Positions 36,091 through 44,808 of a stretch of DNA of 47,847 bases are shown piece after piece. Position numbers and translations under genes: made by a program. The stretch lies in the NCBI GenBank assembly GCA_009912175.1, contig WNDQ01000003.1:1-47847 (forward strand), given 5' to 3'. The notes under the pieces are model-generated. The model searched no databases. It was not told where the DNA came from and was given only the letters and a program-made list of their open reading frames with translations. Source of the stretch: Paracidovorax wautersii (lineage in GTDB: Bacteria; Pseudomonadota; Gammaproteobacteria; Burkholderiales; Burkholderiaceae_C). How positions within the stretch are numbered: position 1 is the first letter of the stretch; each line of letters begins with the position of its first letter.

Positions 36091-37064
36091 TCCGCCTGGA
36101 TGCCGGCCTTGCGGCTGATGGCCTGCCATTTGGCAAGCTCGGCGCGCACCACGCCGCGCATCTGCTCGGGACTACCCGGCGTCAGCGCCAGGCCGCCCGT
36201 GTCGACCAATTGCCGGTGCACGTCGGCGTTCTGCAGCGCCCGCGCCAGTTCCGCGTTGAGATGCGTGACGATTCCGCCTGGCAGCCCGGCCGGCCCGAGC
36301 AGACCGAAGAAGATCGAGGCGTCGAAGCCCGGCAGGCCTGCCTCGGCGAAGGTGGGCACCGCGGGCAGCACGGTCGATCGGCTGGCGCCAGTGACGGCCA
36401 GCGCACGCACCAGCCCGGTCTTGGTCGATTGCGCCGCCAGCAGCACCGTATCGATCAGCACGTCGATCTCGCCGGCCAGCAGCGCGGCCCCGGCCGGGCC
36501 GTTGCCGCGATAGGGAATATGGGCCATGCGCACGCCGATGGCGTCGCTGAGCAATTCCGTGGCCAGGTGCGTCGATCCGCCGATGCCGGAGGAGCCATAG
36601 TTGAGCTGACCCGCGTGGCTGCGGGCATAGGCGATGAAGTCCGCCAGGCTGCGCACGGGCAATCCATCGCGCACCAGCAGCACCGTGGGCAACGAGCCGA
36701 TCAGGCCGACGGGCGACAGATCCCGATCGACGTCGTACTTCAGGTCGTGGTAGATGGCCGGGCCGATCGCGAGCGCGCCCGAGACGACGCTCAGTGCATA
36801 ACCATCGGGCGCGGCGCGCGCGACGGTTGCGGTGGCAATGGTCGAGGCCGCGCCGGTCAGGTTCTGGACCACGAACGGCTGGCCCAACTGGCGCGACAGC
36901 GGCTCGGCCACGGCGCGCGCGACGACATCGGTGGCACTGCCGGCCGCGAAGCCGACGTACAGCGTCACGGGACGAGAGGGATAAAGCGCTTGCGCACCGG
37001 CCGGGCGGGCAGCCGAGGCCAGCGCGGCGCAAACAGCGAGGTTGAATTTTCTTCTGTCGAACAT
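36087..37064 (-). CDS. Tripartite tricarboxylate transporter substrate-binding protein (Bug/TctC family)
   Basis: A 325-residue Bug protein, a family expanded in Burkholderiales. It has a short signal peptide (FNLAVCAALASAARPAGAQA) and the landmarks YPSRPVTLYVGFAAGSATDVVARAVAEPLSRQLGQPFVVQN, GYALSVVSGALAIGPAIY, NYGSSGIGGSTHLATELL and LPGFDASIFFGLLGPAGLPGGIV. Such proteins bind carboxylates in the periplasm and deliver them to TctAB or act as sensors. No TctA or TctB gene is nearby. It lies 76 nt after the aldehyde dehydrogenase and overlaps the CoA-transferase, so it probably captures an acid related to the pathway. Confidence 0.9.
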   Translation of the reverse strand: MFDRRKFNLAVCAALASAARPAGAQALYPSRPVTLYVGFAAGSATDVVARAVAEPLSRQLGQPFVVQNLTGAASTIATATVARAAPDGYALSVVSGALAIGPAIYHDLKYDVDRDLSPVGLIGSLPTVLLVRDGLPVRSLADFIAYARSHAGQLNYGSSGIGGSTHLATELLSDAIGVRMAHIPYRGNGPAGAALLAGEIDVLIDTVLLAAQSTKTGLVRALAVTGASRSTVLPAVPTFAEAGLPGFDASIFFGLLGPAGLPGGIVTHLNAELARALQNADVHRQLVDTGGLALTPGSPEQMRGVVRAELAKWQAISRKAGIQAE

Positions 37065-37140
37065 GGCGGGAAGGCGAATCAGGGAGCGGGAAACGTGCGA
37101 GGGCACAAAGAAGCAAAGGCGGGCAGGACGATGCGGAACG

Positions 37141-38598
37141 TCAGGCCGGCGCACGCGCCTTGCTGACGATGACGGTCTTGAGCTGGCTGTAGTCGTGCAG
37201 CGCCGCCAGTCCCTTCTCGCGGCCGTAGCCGCTGTGCTTGTAGCCGCCGAACGGCGCCTCGACGCCGATCGGCTGGTAGTCGTTGACGTAGACCTGGCCC
37301 GACTGCAGCAGCTCGGCCAAGGCGTGTGCGCGGCCGACGTCGGCAGTCCAGATGGCCGAGGCCAGGCCGTAGTCGGAGTCGTTGGCGATGGCCACGGCTT
37401 CCTCCTCGGTGTCAAAGGGAATCACCACCGCCACCGGCCCGAAGATTTCCTCGCGCGCGATGCGCATGCCGTTGTGGCCGTCGGCAAACAGCGTGGGCTC
37501 GATATAGTGGCCGCCGGCCGGCACGCCAGCGGGCCGGCCGCCGCCGTGCACCAGCCGCGCGCCCTCGTCTTGACCCAGCGCCAGGTAGTGCTGCACGCGT
37601 TCGAGCTGGCGCGCCGAGATCAGCGGCCCGAGATTGAGGTCATCGCTGCCGCGGCCCACGCGCAACGCTGCCAGCCGTTCGGTGAAGGCGCGCTGCGCGC
37701 CGCGCTGCACCAGCAGCCGCGTGCCGGCCGAGCAGATCTGGCCCGAGTTGAGCACGAAGGCCTTGATCGCCAGTTCGGCGGCGCGATCGAGATCGGCATC
37801 GTCGAACACCAGGAAGGGCGACTTGCCGCCGAGCTCCACCGTAGCCGGCACGATACGCTCGGCCGCGGCCTTGAGCACCGCGCGCCCGGTCTCGACCGAT
37901 CCGGTGAATGAGATCTTGCGCACGCCCGGATGGCTGACCAGCGCCGCGCCCGCCTCCGTGCCCAGGCCGGTGACGACGTTGAGCACGCCGGACGGCAGTC
38001 CTGCCTCGAGAGCCAGCCGCGCGAACTCGAGCGTGGTGATGGGCGTTTCCTCGGCCGGCTTGAGCACCACGGCGTTGCCGGCGGCGAGAGCAGGCGCCGC
38101 GCCGCGCCCAGCCTGCGTCAGCGGCGCATTCCAGGGAATGATGTGCGCCGTCACGCCGTAAGGTTCGCGCTGGGTGTACATCAGGTGCTCGCGGCTGGCC
38201 GGGATCACGTCGCCGAGCTGCTTGTCGGCGGCGCCAGCGAAGTACTCGAAATAGCGCGCGCAGGTCAGCACCTCGGCGCGCGCGACCCGGATCGGCTTGC
38301 CGGTATCCAGGCTCTCCAGCGCCGTCAGGTCGTCGGCATGCTCACGTACTTTTTCGCCGATGCGCCAGAGCACGCGCGCGCGCTCCACCGGCTGCAGGGC
38401 GCGCCAGGCGGCCAGGCCGCGCTCGGCGCCGCGCACGGCACGATCGACGTCGGCCACGCCGCCGCGCGCGCTGCGGGCGATGGTCGCGCCGGTGGACGGG
38501 TCCTCCACGTCGAGCGCGCGGCCGTCCGCGGCTGCGCTCCACGCGCCGTCGATGAAATGGGCATACTCGGCCCGCAGGGGAATGTGCACTGAACTCAT
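37141..38598 (-). CDS. NAD(P)-dependent aldehyde dehydrogenase
   Basis: A 485-residue aldehyde dehydrogenase of the betaine/phenylacetaldehyde dehydrogenase-like group. The catalytic cysteine is C289 (NSGQICSAGTR), the general base E255 (VELGGKSP), with N157 in HIIPWNAPL and the nucleotide-binding FTGSVETGR near 231. The C-terminal KHSGYGREKGLAALHDYSQLKTV is typical. The start at 38598 is chosen over an upstream extension because conserved sequence begins there (AEYAHFIDGAW). It follows the SDR by 16 nt, so alcohol to aldehyde to acid steps may be encoded together. The substrate is unknown. Confidence 0.92.
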   Translation of the reverse strand: MSSVHIPLRAEYAHFIDGAWSAAADGRALDVEDPSTGATIARSARGGVADVDRAVRGAERGLAAWRALQPVERARVLWRIGEKVREHADDLTALESLDTGKPIRVARAEVLTCARYFEYFAGAADKQLGDVIPASREHLMYTQREPYGVTAHIIPWNAPLTQAGRGAAPALAAGNAVVLKPAEETPITTLEFARLALEAGLPSGVLNVVTGLGTEAGAALVSHPGVRKISFTGSVETGRAVLKAAAERIVPATVELGGKSPFLVFDDADLDRAAELAIKAFVLNSGQICSAGTRLLVQRGAQRAFTERLAALRVGRGSDDLNLGPLISARQLERVQHYLALGQDEGARLVHGGGRPAGVPAGGHYIEPTLFADGHNGMRIAREEIFGPVAVVIPFDTEEEAVAIANDSDYGLASAIWTADVGRAHALAELLQSGQVYVNDYQPIGVEAPFGGYKHSGYGREKGLAALHDYSQLKTVIVSKARAPA

Positions 38599-38614
38599 CG
38601 CTACTGCCCTGCCT

Positions 38615-39376
38615 TCATTCCACCGCGATGTTCTCGCCGACGTAGCGGCCGCCGTCGACGATGAACTCCACACCGGTGCTGAAGCGCGACTCGTCACTGG
38701 CCAGGAAGGCGACCAGGTTGCTGACGTCCTCGGGCTGGCCCGGCTCCTTGATGAGCTGGTTGGGGCGGATCGGCGCGTTCAGACCGGCCGTCAGGTCGGT
38801 GACGATGCGTCCCGGATGGATCGAATTGACGCGGATGCGGTGCGGGCCCAGCTCCAGCGCTGCGGCCTTGGTGATGCCGCGCACGGCCCACTTGGCGGCC
38901 ACGTAGCCCACCGTGTTGGGCAGGCCGATCAGGCCGGCGATGGACGAAACGTTGATGATGCTGTCGCCGCCGGCGCGGATCAGTGACGGCGCGATCGCCT
39001 TGGTGCCCAGGAAGGTGCCGTTGAGGTTGACCTTGACCACCGCATCAAAGTCCTCCAGCGTGCTGTCGAGCACGGTTCCGAGCTTCTGGATGCCAGCGTT
39101 GTTGACCAGGATGGAAACCGGCCCGAAAGCCGCCTCGGTTCTCTCACGTGCGGCCTGCCATGCGGCCTCGTCGGTCACGTCCAGCGGCACGAACAGCGCA
39201 CGCCCGGCGCCCAGCTCGGCCGTCAACTCGGCGACCAGCACGCGGCCCTGCTCTTGCAGCAGATCGCCGATGACCACGCGCGCGCCTTCACGCGCCAGAC
39301 GCCGCGCATGCGAGGCACCCAGGCCGCGCGCGCCACCGGAAATGAAGGCGACCTTACCGCCGAGACGTTCAGACAT
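38615..39376 (-). CDS. Short-chain dehydrogenase/reductase
   Basis: A 253-residue classical SDR that oxidises or reduces alcohol/carbonyl pairs with NAD(P). The nucleotide motif SGGARGLG (residues 13-20), NNAG (92-95), and the catalytic Ser (144/145), Y158 and K162 (GYVAAK) are present. An aspartate-bearing VVIGDLL after strand 2 points to NAD preference. It overlaps the upstream dehalogenase-like gene by 8 nt and precedes the aldehyde dehydrogenase by 16 nt. This fits conversion of an alcohol released by the hydrolase into a carbonyl. Confidence 0.92.
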   Translation of the reverse strand: MSERLGGKVAFISGGARGLGASHARRLAREGARVVIGDLLQEQGRVLVAELTAELGAGRALFVPLDVTDEAAWQAARERTEAAFGPVSILVNNAGIQKLGTVLDSTLEDFDAVVKVNLNGTFLGTKAIAPSLIRAGGDSIINVSSIAGLIGLPNTVGYVAAKWAVRGITKAAALELGPHRIRVNSIHPGRIVTDLTAGLNAPIRPNQLIKEPGQPEDVSNLVAFLASDESRFSTGVEFIVDGGRYVGENIAVE

Positions 39377-40298
39377 GATGGGTACTCCTTGGGTCCAGCC
39401 ATTCGCCCAGCAGGCGCGCGATGGCCTCGGGCTGCTCTTCCTGCACGTAGTGGATGCCGGCGCCCGCGGCCTGCACCTCCAGGTTGCGGATCGTCTTGCG
39501 GCTCCACTCGAGGATGGCCGGTGTCAGCAGGAAGCCCGGCTCGAAGGTCAGCAGCAGCTTGGGCGTCTCGCTGCCCGCCAGCCAGGGTTCGGCCTGTGCC
39601 AGGAAAGCGACCGACTCGACGGGCTCGCCGTCGAGCGGCAGGTTGCGCGGGCCGGCCAGCACCGGCCGGCGTGAATCCGGCGTCGGGAAAGGCGCCTGGT
39701 ACTGCCGCAAATCGTCCTCGGCCAGCGGCGTCAGGAAGAACCAGGGGAACAGTTCGGTGAGGAAACGGTTTTCCTCCAGCACGAAGCGCTCACCCTCCCC
39801 GGCCTGGCGCAGCCGGGCGCGGGTGGCGACGAACTCGGGCGAAACCGCCGCCGAGTCGATGGCGCGCAGCACCGACTCGAAGAACGCCACGCCCTGGACG
39901 CGGTCTGGATGGCGGCTGGCCCAATTCAGGCCGAAGGCCGCGCCGTAGTCCTGCAGCACCAACGTGACATTTTTCAGGTCCAACGCGTCGAACCAGGCAT
40001 CGACGTAGCGCTGCTGGTTCTCCAGCGTGTAGGCGATGTCGGGCTTGCCCGACTGACCGAAGCCCGCCAGGTCCAGCGCCAGCAGCCGCCCGCGCCCGCG
40101 CAGGCGGTGGAAGATGTGGCGCCACAGATAGGAACTGGTGGGGTTGCCGTGGATGAAGACGATCGGGTCGCCCGTGCCGTGCTCGATGGTGTGGATGTGC
40201 GTGTCCAGCGCAGGCACGTCGTAGGCCCGGGCGCCTTCGCCGAAGGCCGGGTGTGGCTGGTGCGCGGCGGGTGCTGGCGTGTCGGAGATATTGGTCAT
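39369..40298 (-). CDS. Haloalkane dehalogenase-like alpha/beta hydrolase
   Basis: A 309-residue hydrolase resembling the LinB/DhaA haloalkane dehalogenases: HGNPTSSYLWRHI (halide-binding Asn52), nucleophile D117 in VLQDYGAAFGLNWASRHPDRVQGVAF, acid E141 and base H283 (GIHYVQEEQP). Haloalkane dehalogenases have Trp after the nucleophile to hold the halide; here it is Tyr118. Activity on halides is therefore uncertain, and an epoxide or other leaving group is possible. It lies 9 nt after an AhpD-like gene and overlaps the SDR. In an organosulfur operon the enzyme might displace a group to form an alcohol; this is inference. Confidence 0.85.
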   Translation of the reverse strand: MTNISDTPAPAAHQPHPAFGEGARAYDVPALDTHIHTIEHGTGDPIVFIHGNPTSSYLWRHIFHRLRGRGRLLALDLAGFGQSGKPDIAYTLENQQRYVDAWFDALDLKNVTLVLQDYGAAFGLNWASRHPDRVQGVAFFESVLRAIDSAAVSPEFVATRARLRQAGEGERFVLEENRFLTELFPWFFLTPLAEDDLRQYQAPFPTPDSRRPVLAGPRNLPLDGEPVESVAFLAQAEPWLAGSETPKLLLTFEPGFLLTPAILEWSRKTIRNLEVQAAGAGIHYVQEEQPEAIARLLGEWLDPRSTHHV

Positions 40299-40307
40299 GG
40301 CATAGCC

Positions 40308-40931
40308 TCAGTTGGGGTCGACGAAGAACTGAGCGTCGGGCTGCACGTTCAGGGCGATGGTCAAGCGGTTGCCGTAGGAGAAGAAGGCCGAGATTTCCAG
40401 CACTTCCAGGATGGCCGCCTCGCTCAGGCCGAGCGCCTTGAGCCGGTCGAAATCAGCGGTGCCTACGTGGTGCGGCGCAACCGCCAGCTTGTGGACCACG
40501 TCGGCGATGGCGCGCTCGCGCGGCGCCAGCGCCACGTCTTCGTGGTTGCGCGCGATGCGGTCGGCCAGCACGCGGTCGCCCAGGGCTGCGGCCAGCGCAG
40601 GGCGGTGGTTGAACACGCAGTAGCTGCAGCCCGTGGCCGCCGAGGTAACGACCGCGATCAGCTCGCGGTCGAGGTCGCTGAGGTGGCTGTTGGCCGGATC
40701 GAACAGGTGTTCGTAGAAGGTCAGGATACGCAGCACGCTGGCCGGGTTGACCGACAGCGCGGTGACGAAGTTGGGAACCGAGCCCGACTTTCTGCGGATG
40801 CCCGCGTGGATGTCGCGCAGCTTGGGCGGCAGCTCGGCCTCGGGCGGCACGCGCAGGCGGGAAACGGCTTCGTCGGGCTGGACGTAGCGGGCCGGGGTAC
40901 CGGCCGGGTGAATCAGGGTAGCCTGGGTCAT
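40308..40931 (-). CDS. AhpD-like / carboxymuconolactone decarboxylase family protein 1
   Basis: A 207-residue alkylhydroperoxidase-like protein, of the peroxidase-related enzyme subgroup. The redox pair is C102 and C105 in TGCSYCVFNHR, with His109 as the nearby proton relay. The order of helices (LRDIHAGIRRKSGSVPNFVTALS, RELIAVVTSAATGCSYCV, LGLSEAAILEVLEISAF) matches the family. By eye, about two thirds of positions match the protein at 42288, so the two are recent paralogues flanking the acyl-CoA-dehydrogenase-like gene. A role in removing peroxides leaked by flavin monooxygenases is plausible but not shown. Confidence 0.88.
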   Translation of the reverse strand: MTQATLIHPAGTPARYVQPDEAVSRLRVPPEAELPPKLRDIHAGIRRKSGSVPNFVTALSVNPASVLRILTFYEHLFDPANSHLSDLDRELIAVVTSAATGCSYCVFNHRPALAAALGDRVLADRIARNHEDVALAPRERAIADVVHKLAVAPHHVGTADFDRLKALGLSEAAILEVLEISAFFSYGNRLTIALNVQPDAQFFVDPN

Positions 40932-41003
40932 GATGGACTCTCCGTGATCAGAAAAAACAAAGCAAATGCGAAACAGAACGCAAGGGCCGAGGGGCCCTCG
41001 CCG

Positions 41004-42200
41004 TCAGGCGACGGCCAGCAGACCGAGGTGGTGCTTGCCGATCAGCTCCAGCGTGGACTCGGTGTTGGGCGGGTGGAAGGCGCCGGCGCGGACGTCGCGG
41101 TAGAGGCGTTCCAGCTCGTGGCTGCGCGCCAGCGACGAGGCGCCCACGATGCGCTGGGCCAGGTCGACGATTTCCTGAGCGCCCTCGACCGCGTTTTGCT
41201 TGGCCGCCAGCAGCCGGGGCAAGGCGCTGCCGTCGCGCGGGAAGTCGTCGCCCCACCAACTGTCCACCACCGACGCCACCAGCGCGTCGGCGGCTTCCAG
41301 GCGGATGACGGCACGCGCCGTGTCGTGCTGCACCAGCGGCTTGTGGGCCTGGCTCTTGCCTTCGAGCAGCAGCGAGGTGCGCTGGGTGGCCGAGGCCAGC
41401 GCCAGTTCCAGCGCACGCCGGCCGATGCCCAGGTAGACGGCCGCCAAGCCCGGCAGCACGGCGCCCAGGATGCCGTCGACGAAGGCATCGGGCACGGGGC
41501 CGGAGGGCAGAACGCGGATGACGTGCTCGGGCCGCGCCTCGGCGCCTTCGAGGAAGGTATCGTCGCTGCGCGTGGCGCGCAGGCCGAGTGCGTCCCAGGT
41601 GGCCACGCTGCGATGCCCCTGCCCCGCGCGGCCGATGAAGGCATGCACGATGCGCGGATGCGCCGGATCGGAGGCATCCAGGCCGTGCACGCCCAGCCAG
41701 TCCCAGGCCGGCGACAGCGAGGTCAGCACCTTGCGCCCGTGGAAGCGGTAGCCGCCGTCGCCAGTCGGGCGCGCCTCGACCAGCGAATGGGCCAGACCCA
41801 GGTCGTTGCCGGGCTCGCCATGGCCGGCGGCGAACAGCCGGCCGGCGCCCGCTTCCTGCAGGATCCAGTCGGCGCCAGCATCGCCCAGCCGACGCAGGTG
41901 CAGCGCGGTGCCGACCCAGTACTGGTGCATGTTCAGCGCCAGCGCGGTGGACGGCGCATGGGTCGCCAGCCGCGACTGCAGCCTGGCAAACTCCGGCACC
42001 GACAGCCCGAGCCCGCCGAAGTCCACGGGGACCGTGGCCCGGAGGAAGCCGATGCGGCGCAACTCCTCGAGGTCTTCATGAAAGAAGGCGTTGTCGCGGT
42101 CGTAGCGCGCGGCGCGCTCGCGTATGCCGGGCAGCACGGCGTCCAGGCTATTGCTCAGTTCGCCAAACGACGCTGCGGCAGGAGATGAAGGGTCAGCCAT
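41004..42200 (-). CDS. Acyl-CoA-dehydrogenase-like flavoenzyme
   Basis: A 398-residue protein of the acyl-CoA dehydrogenase fold. It has N-terminal helices (ERAARYDRDNAFFHEDLEELRRIGFLRATVPVDFGGLGLSVPEFARL), the middle barrel (GYRFHGRKVLTSLSPAWDWLGVHG) and C-terminal helices with RIVGASSLARSHELERLYRDVRAGAFHPPN. The ATG at 42200 is used because a ribosome-binding AAGGAA lies before it; a start at 42230 has none. The ending differs from the RHWRN-type ends of the genes at 9781 and 22491, so it may be a true dehydrogenase or a different monooxygenase branch. It sits between two AhpD-like genes in the organosulfur block. Confidence 0.85.
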   Translation of the reverse strand: MADPSSPAAASFGELSNSLDAVLPGIRERAARYDRDNAFFHEDLEELRRIGFLRATVPVDFGGLGLSVPEFARLQSRLATHAPSTALALNMHQYWVGTALHLRRLGDAGADWILQEAGAGRLFAAGHGEPGNDLGLAHSLVEARPTGDGGYRFHGRKVLTSLSPAWDWLGVHGLDASDPAHPRIVHAFIGRAGQGHRSVATWDALGLRATRSDDTFLEGAEARPEHVIRVLPSGPVPDAFVDGILGAVLPGLAAVYLGIGRRALELALASATQRTSLLLEGKSQAHKPLVQHDTARAVIRLEAADALVASVVDSWWGDDFPRDGSALPRLLAAKQNAVEGAQEIVDLAQRIVGASSLARSHELERLYRDVRAGAFHPPNTESTLELIGKHHLGLLAVA

Positions 42201-42287
42201 AGAGGGGTTCCTTGAATCGGATGAGGACATCGCGCCCGTTGCATCGGGGCGCGAGACGGCGGCGCGGGCTTGTGGCGTAGGGCGCGC

Positions 42288-42905
42288 TCAAGCGCGCTCG
42301 AATAACTGGGGATCGGGCAGCACGTTGAGCGCGATGGTCAGGCGGTTGGCGTAGGCGTGGAAGGCGGCGATTTCCAGCACTTCGAGGATGGCCGCCTCGC
42401 TCAGGCCCAGGCTGGCCAGATGCGCGAAATTGGCCGTGGATACGTCGTGCGGCGACAAGGCCAGCTTCTGCGCCAAGTCGGCGATGGCCTGCTCGCGCGG
42501 CGCCAGCGCCACGTCCTCATGGTTGCGCGCAATGCGGTCGGCCAGCACGTCATCGCCCAGCGCCTGGGCCAGCAGCGGACGGTGGAAGAACACGCAGTAG
42601 CTGCAGCCGGTGGCCCGTGACGACACCGTCGAAACCAGTTCCCGCTCCACGTCGGTCAGCAGGCTGCCCGCGGGATTCGACAGGTCGCCATAAAACGTGA
42701 GCAGACGCCCGATGGTGGCCGGGTTGGCCGACAGCGCGGTCACGAAATTCGGTACGTAGCCGGATTTCCGGCGGATGCCATCAAAAACCTCGCGCAGCCC
42801 CGAAGGCAGTTCGGCTTCGGGTGGAACGCGCAGGCGCGAGATGGCTTGCGGCGGACGTGCCTGACGAGCGGACGGCTCGGCGCTGGTGGTTGTCGCTTCT
42901 GTCAT
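42288..42905 (-). CDS. AhpD-like / carboxymuconolactone decarboxylase family protein 2
   Basis: A 205-residue paralogue of the protein at 40308, sharing SRLRVPPEAELP, GIRRKSG-VPNFVTALS, TGCSYCVF-HRP and LADRIARNHEDVALAPRE. The redox cysteines are C101 and C104 with His108. The ATG at 42905 overlaps the stop of the FMN monooxygenase gene (ATGA), indicating coupled translation with that enzyme and supporting a helper role for monooxygenase chemistry, for example peroxide removal. The open frame continues upstream without family resemblance. Confidence 0.88.
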   Translation of the reverse strand: MTEATTTSAEPSARQARPPQAISRLRVPPEAELPSGLREVFDGIRRKSGYVPNFVTALSANPATIGRLLTFYGDLSNPAGSLLTDVERELVSTVSSRATGCSYCVFFHRPLLAQALGDDVLADRIARNHEDVALAPREQAIADLAQKLALSPHDVSTANFAHLASLGLSEAAILEVLEIAAFHAYANRLTIALNVLPDPQLFERA

Positions 42906-44173
42906 GGCTGTCTTCCTTGGGTGGATGAAACGGAGAAAACCTGGGTGTGACGCGGGCCGGCGCTGGCACGCGGGCCGAGGGACAGGCCCAGCCGCTCGCT
43001 CAGCGTTTTGCCCTGTGGCGGAGGCGGCAGGCCCAGCAGCGGCACGACCTGGTCGACGAAATCCGTCAGGTCTCGGGGCAGCAGGTGCGGCATCAACATG
43101 AAGCCGTCGGCCGCGCCAGCGCCGTGCCATTCATGGATGTGGCGGGCAATGTCCTCGGGCGTACCGGCGACGCTCGCGTGGCCCCGGCTGCCGGCCAGCC
43201 GTGCGAGCAGATCGCGAACCGTGCGCGGCCGCTCGCGCGCGATCACCTCGGCGATCACGCCCAGGCGACTGCGGATGCCCTCGAACGCCGCGCCCTCCCC
43301 CGCCAGTTGTGGCGGCAGCGGCCCGTCGAGCGCGTGGCCCGAAAGATCGATGCCGAAGCCTTCGAGCCAGGCCAGCGAGGCTTCGGGCACGATCAGCGCG
43401 TCAAGCTCGGCCTTCTTGCGCAGCGCTTCGGCGCGACTGGCGCCGATCGACGGGCTCAGGCCGACCACCACGCGCGGCAGCGAGGTCCGCCCCAGCGCCC
43501 GCGCACGGCCATGCAGGTCGGCGCGGAAGGCCTGCGCGGAGGCCAGCGTGCCCTGGGCGGTGAAGACGATGTCGGCGTGGCGCACGGCGAAGTCGCGGCC
43601 CTCGGGCGAGGAGCCGGCCTGCACCAGCACCGGGCGCGGCTGTAGCGGCGCCGGCATGTCCGCCTCGCCGCCGTCTGCGCGCCAAAGTGCCAGCACGTCC
43701 TGCACAACCGCCGCCGTCTGCGCATAGCGCTCGGCATGCGGGGGCACCCGGTCGAGGCCGTAGTTGGCCGCCGCGCGCGGCTCGCCGCTGGTGACGATGT
43801 TCCAGGCCGCGCGCCCGCCACTCACGTGGTCGAGCGTGGAGAAGGCGCGCGCGATCTCCATCGCCGGCGAAAAAATGGCCGAGGCGGTGGCGATCAGGCC
43901 CAACGTTTCGGTAACCGCAGCGGCGGCGGCCAGAACCGTCAGCGGGTCGAGTTCCCAGCGCGGGCTGTGCGCGATGCCGGGGTAGTAGGCGAAGAAGTCG
44001 GCCACGAACAGCGCGTCGAAACCGCCGAGCTCTGCCGTGCGCGCGAGTTCCTGGTAGTAGCCGATCTCGCGCAAGCGCTGCGGCTCGGCTTCGGGCATGC
44101 GCCAGGCGCCCTCGTGGTGGCCAGCGGCGAAGGCGTTGACGAACAGCAGCGGGTGGGCTTCATGCCAGCTCAT
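42902..44173 (-). CDS. Luciferase-like FMN-dependent monooxygenase (NtaA/SnaA/DszA group)
   Basis: A 423-residue flavin monooxygenase. Seen are LLFVNAFAAGHHEGAWRMPEAEP, FDALFVADFFAYYPG, LDHVSGGRAAWNIVTSGEPRAAANYGLD, VLVQAGSSPEGRDFAVRHADIVFTAQ, VAGTPEDIARHIHEWHGAGAADGFMLMPHLLP and the final GKTLSERLGL. It has a strong ribosome binding site (GGAAGGAG) before the ATG at 44173, which overlaps the stop of a half-length family member. It is somewhat shorter than the paralogue at 330 in the mid region. Its place straight after an Ssu-type importer suggests it cleaves the imported organosulfur compound with FMNH2 from a reductase elsewhere. Confidence 0.88.
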   Translation of the reverse strand: MSWHEAHPLLFVNAFAAGHHEGAWRMPEAEPQRLREIGYYQELARTAELGGFDALFVADFFAYYPGIAHSPRWELDPLTVLAAAAAVTETLGLIATASAIFSPAMEIARAFSTLDHVSGGRAAWNIVTSGEPRAAANYGLDRVPPHAERYAQTAAVVQDVLALWRADGGEADMPAPLQPRPVLVQAGSSPEGRDFAVRHADIVFTAQGTLASAQAFRADLHGRARALGRTSLPRVVVGLSPSIGASRAEALRKKAELDALIVPEASLAWLEGFGIDLSGHALDGPLPPQLAGEGAAFEGIRSRLGVIAEVIARERPRTVRDLLARLAGSRGHASVAGTPEDIARHIHEWHGAGAADGFMLMPHLLPRDLTDFVDQVVPLLGLPPPPQGKTLSERLGLSLGPRASAGPRHTQVFSVSSTQGRQP

Positions 44174-44808
44174 GGCGCTTCTCCTTCCGGCGCGCCGCAC
44201 GGCCCACCAAGCGCGCGCGCCGGGCGCACGAGGCCCAGCCGCGCGTCCACGGGCGTGCCCGGCAGCGCCGCGCCATGTTCCGCGTAGTGGACCGGATGGC
44301 CCTGCGGCGAGCGCGCGACATCCAGCGGGCCGGCACTGCGGTAGAACGGTCCACGGTTGTTCGCCGCGCGGATGCCGGAAGTTTCCACATAACGGCCAAC
44401 GGTGCGGCCGATGCGATGCAGGCCGTCGCCCCAGCTGTCCCACAGCGCGCGCAGGGCAGCGGCATAGTCGGCAGCGCGCGCCGGCTCGACGCCAGCGGGC
44501 AGCATCCAGCCCATGCGCCCGCCGCTGGCATGGTCGAGCGCGGCAAGCCGGCGCGCGGCCGTGAAGGGAGATGTCTCAGCCGGGTCGATGCCGGCTACCA
44601 GGCCGACGCGCCGCGTGTGGGGAACCAAGCCGGCGACCAGCGTCAGCGGCTCGAAGCCGCCGCGCAGCGCGGGCAGCAGCACCGCCACTAAGCCATCGCC
44701 CTCCAAATGCTGCACCGCCGCCAGCGCCTCGGCCCAGTGCCGCAGCGCGCTGTCCGGCAGGCACGCGTGCGGCAGAAGGGTCACGGGTGCGGGGCCGGAT
44801 GACGTCAT
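44170..44808 (-). CDS. Half-length luciferase-like protein
   Basis: A 212-residue protein that resembles only part of a luciferase-like monooxygenase. It has GGFEPLTLVAGLVPHTRRVGLVAGIDPAETSPFTAARRLAALDHASGGRMGWML (FEPLTLL...LDHxSGGRxxW in the full enzymes) and ALRALWDSWGDGL. It then has GPFYRSAGPLDVARSPQGHPVHYAEHG, matching the substrate-loop region, and stops where the second half of the barrel should begin. It overlaps the full-length monooxygenase start by ATGA and the importer binding-protein stop, so it is maintained in the operon. It may be a subunit partner, as in LuxA/LuxB-type pairs, or a degenerate copy. Confidence 0.75.
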   Translation of the reverse strand: MTSSGPAPVTLLPHACLPDSALRHWAEALAAVQHLEGDGLVAVLLPALRGGFEPLTLVAGLVPHTRRVGLVAGIDPAETSPFTAARRLAALDHASGGRMGWMLPAGVEPARAADYAAALRALWDSWGDGLHRIGRTVGRYVETSGIRAANNRGPFYRSAGPLDVARSPQGHPVHYAEHGAALPGTPVDARLGLVRPARALGGPCGAPEGEAP

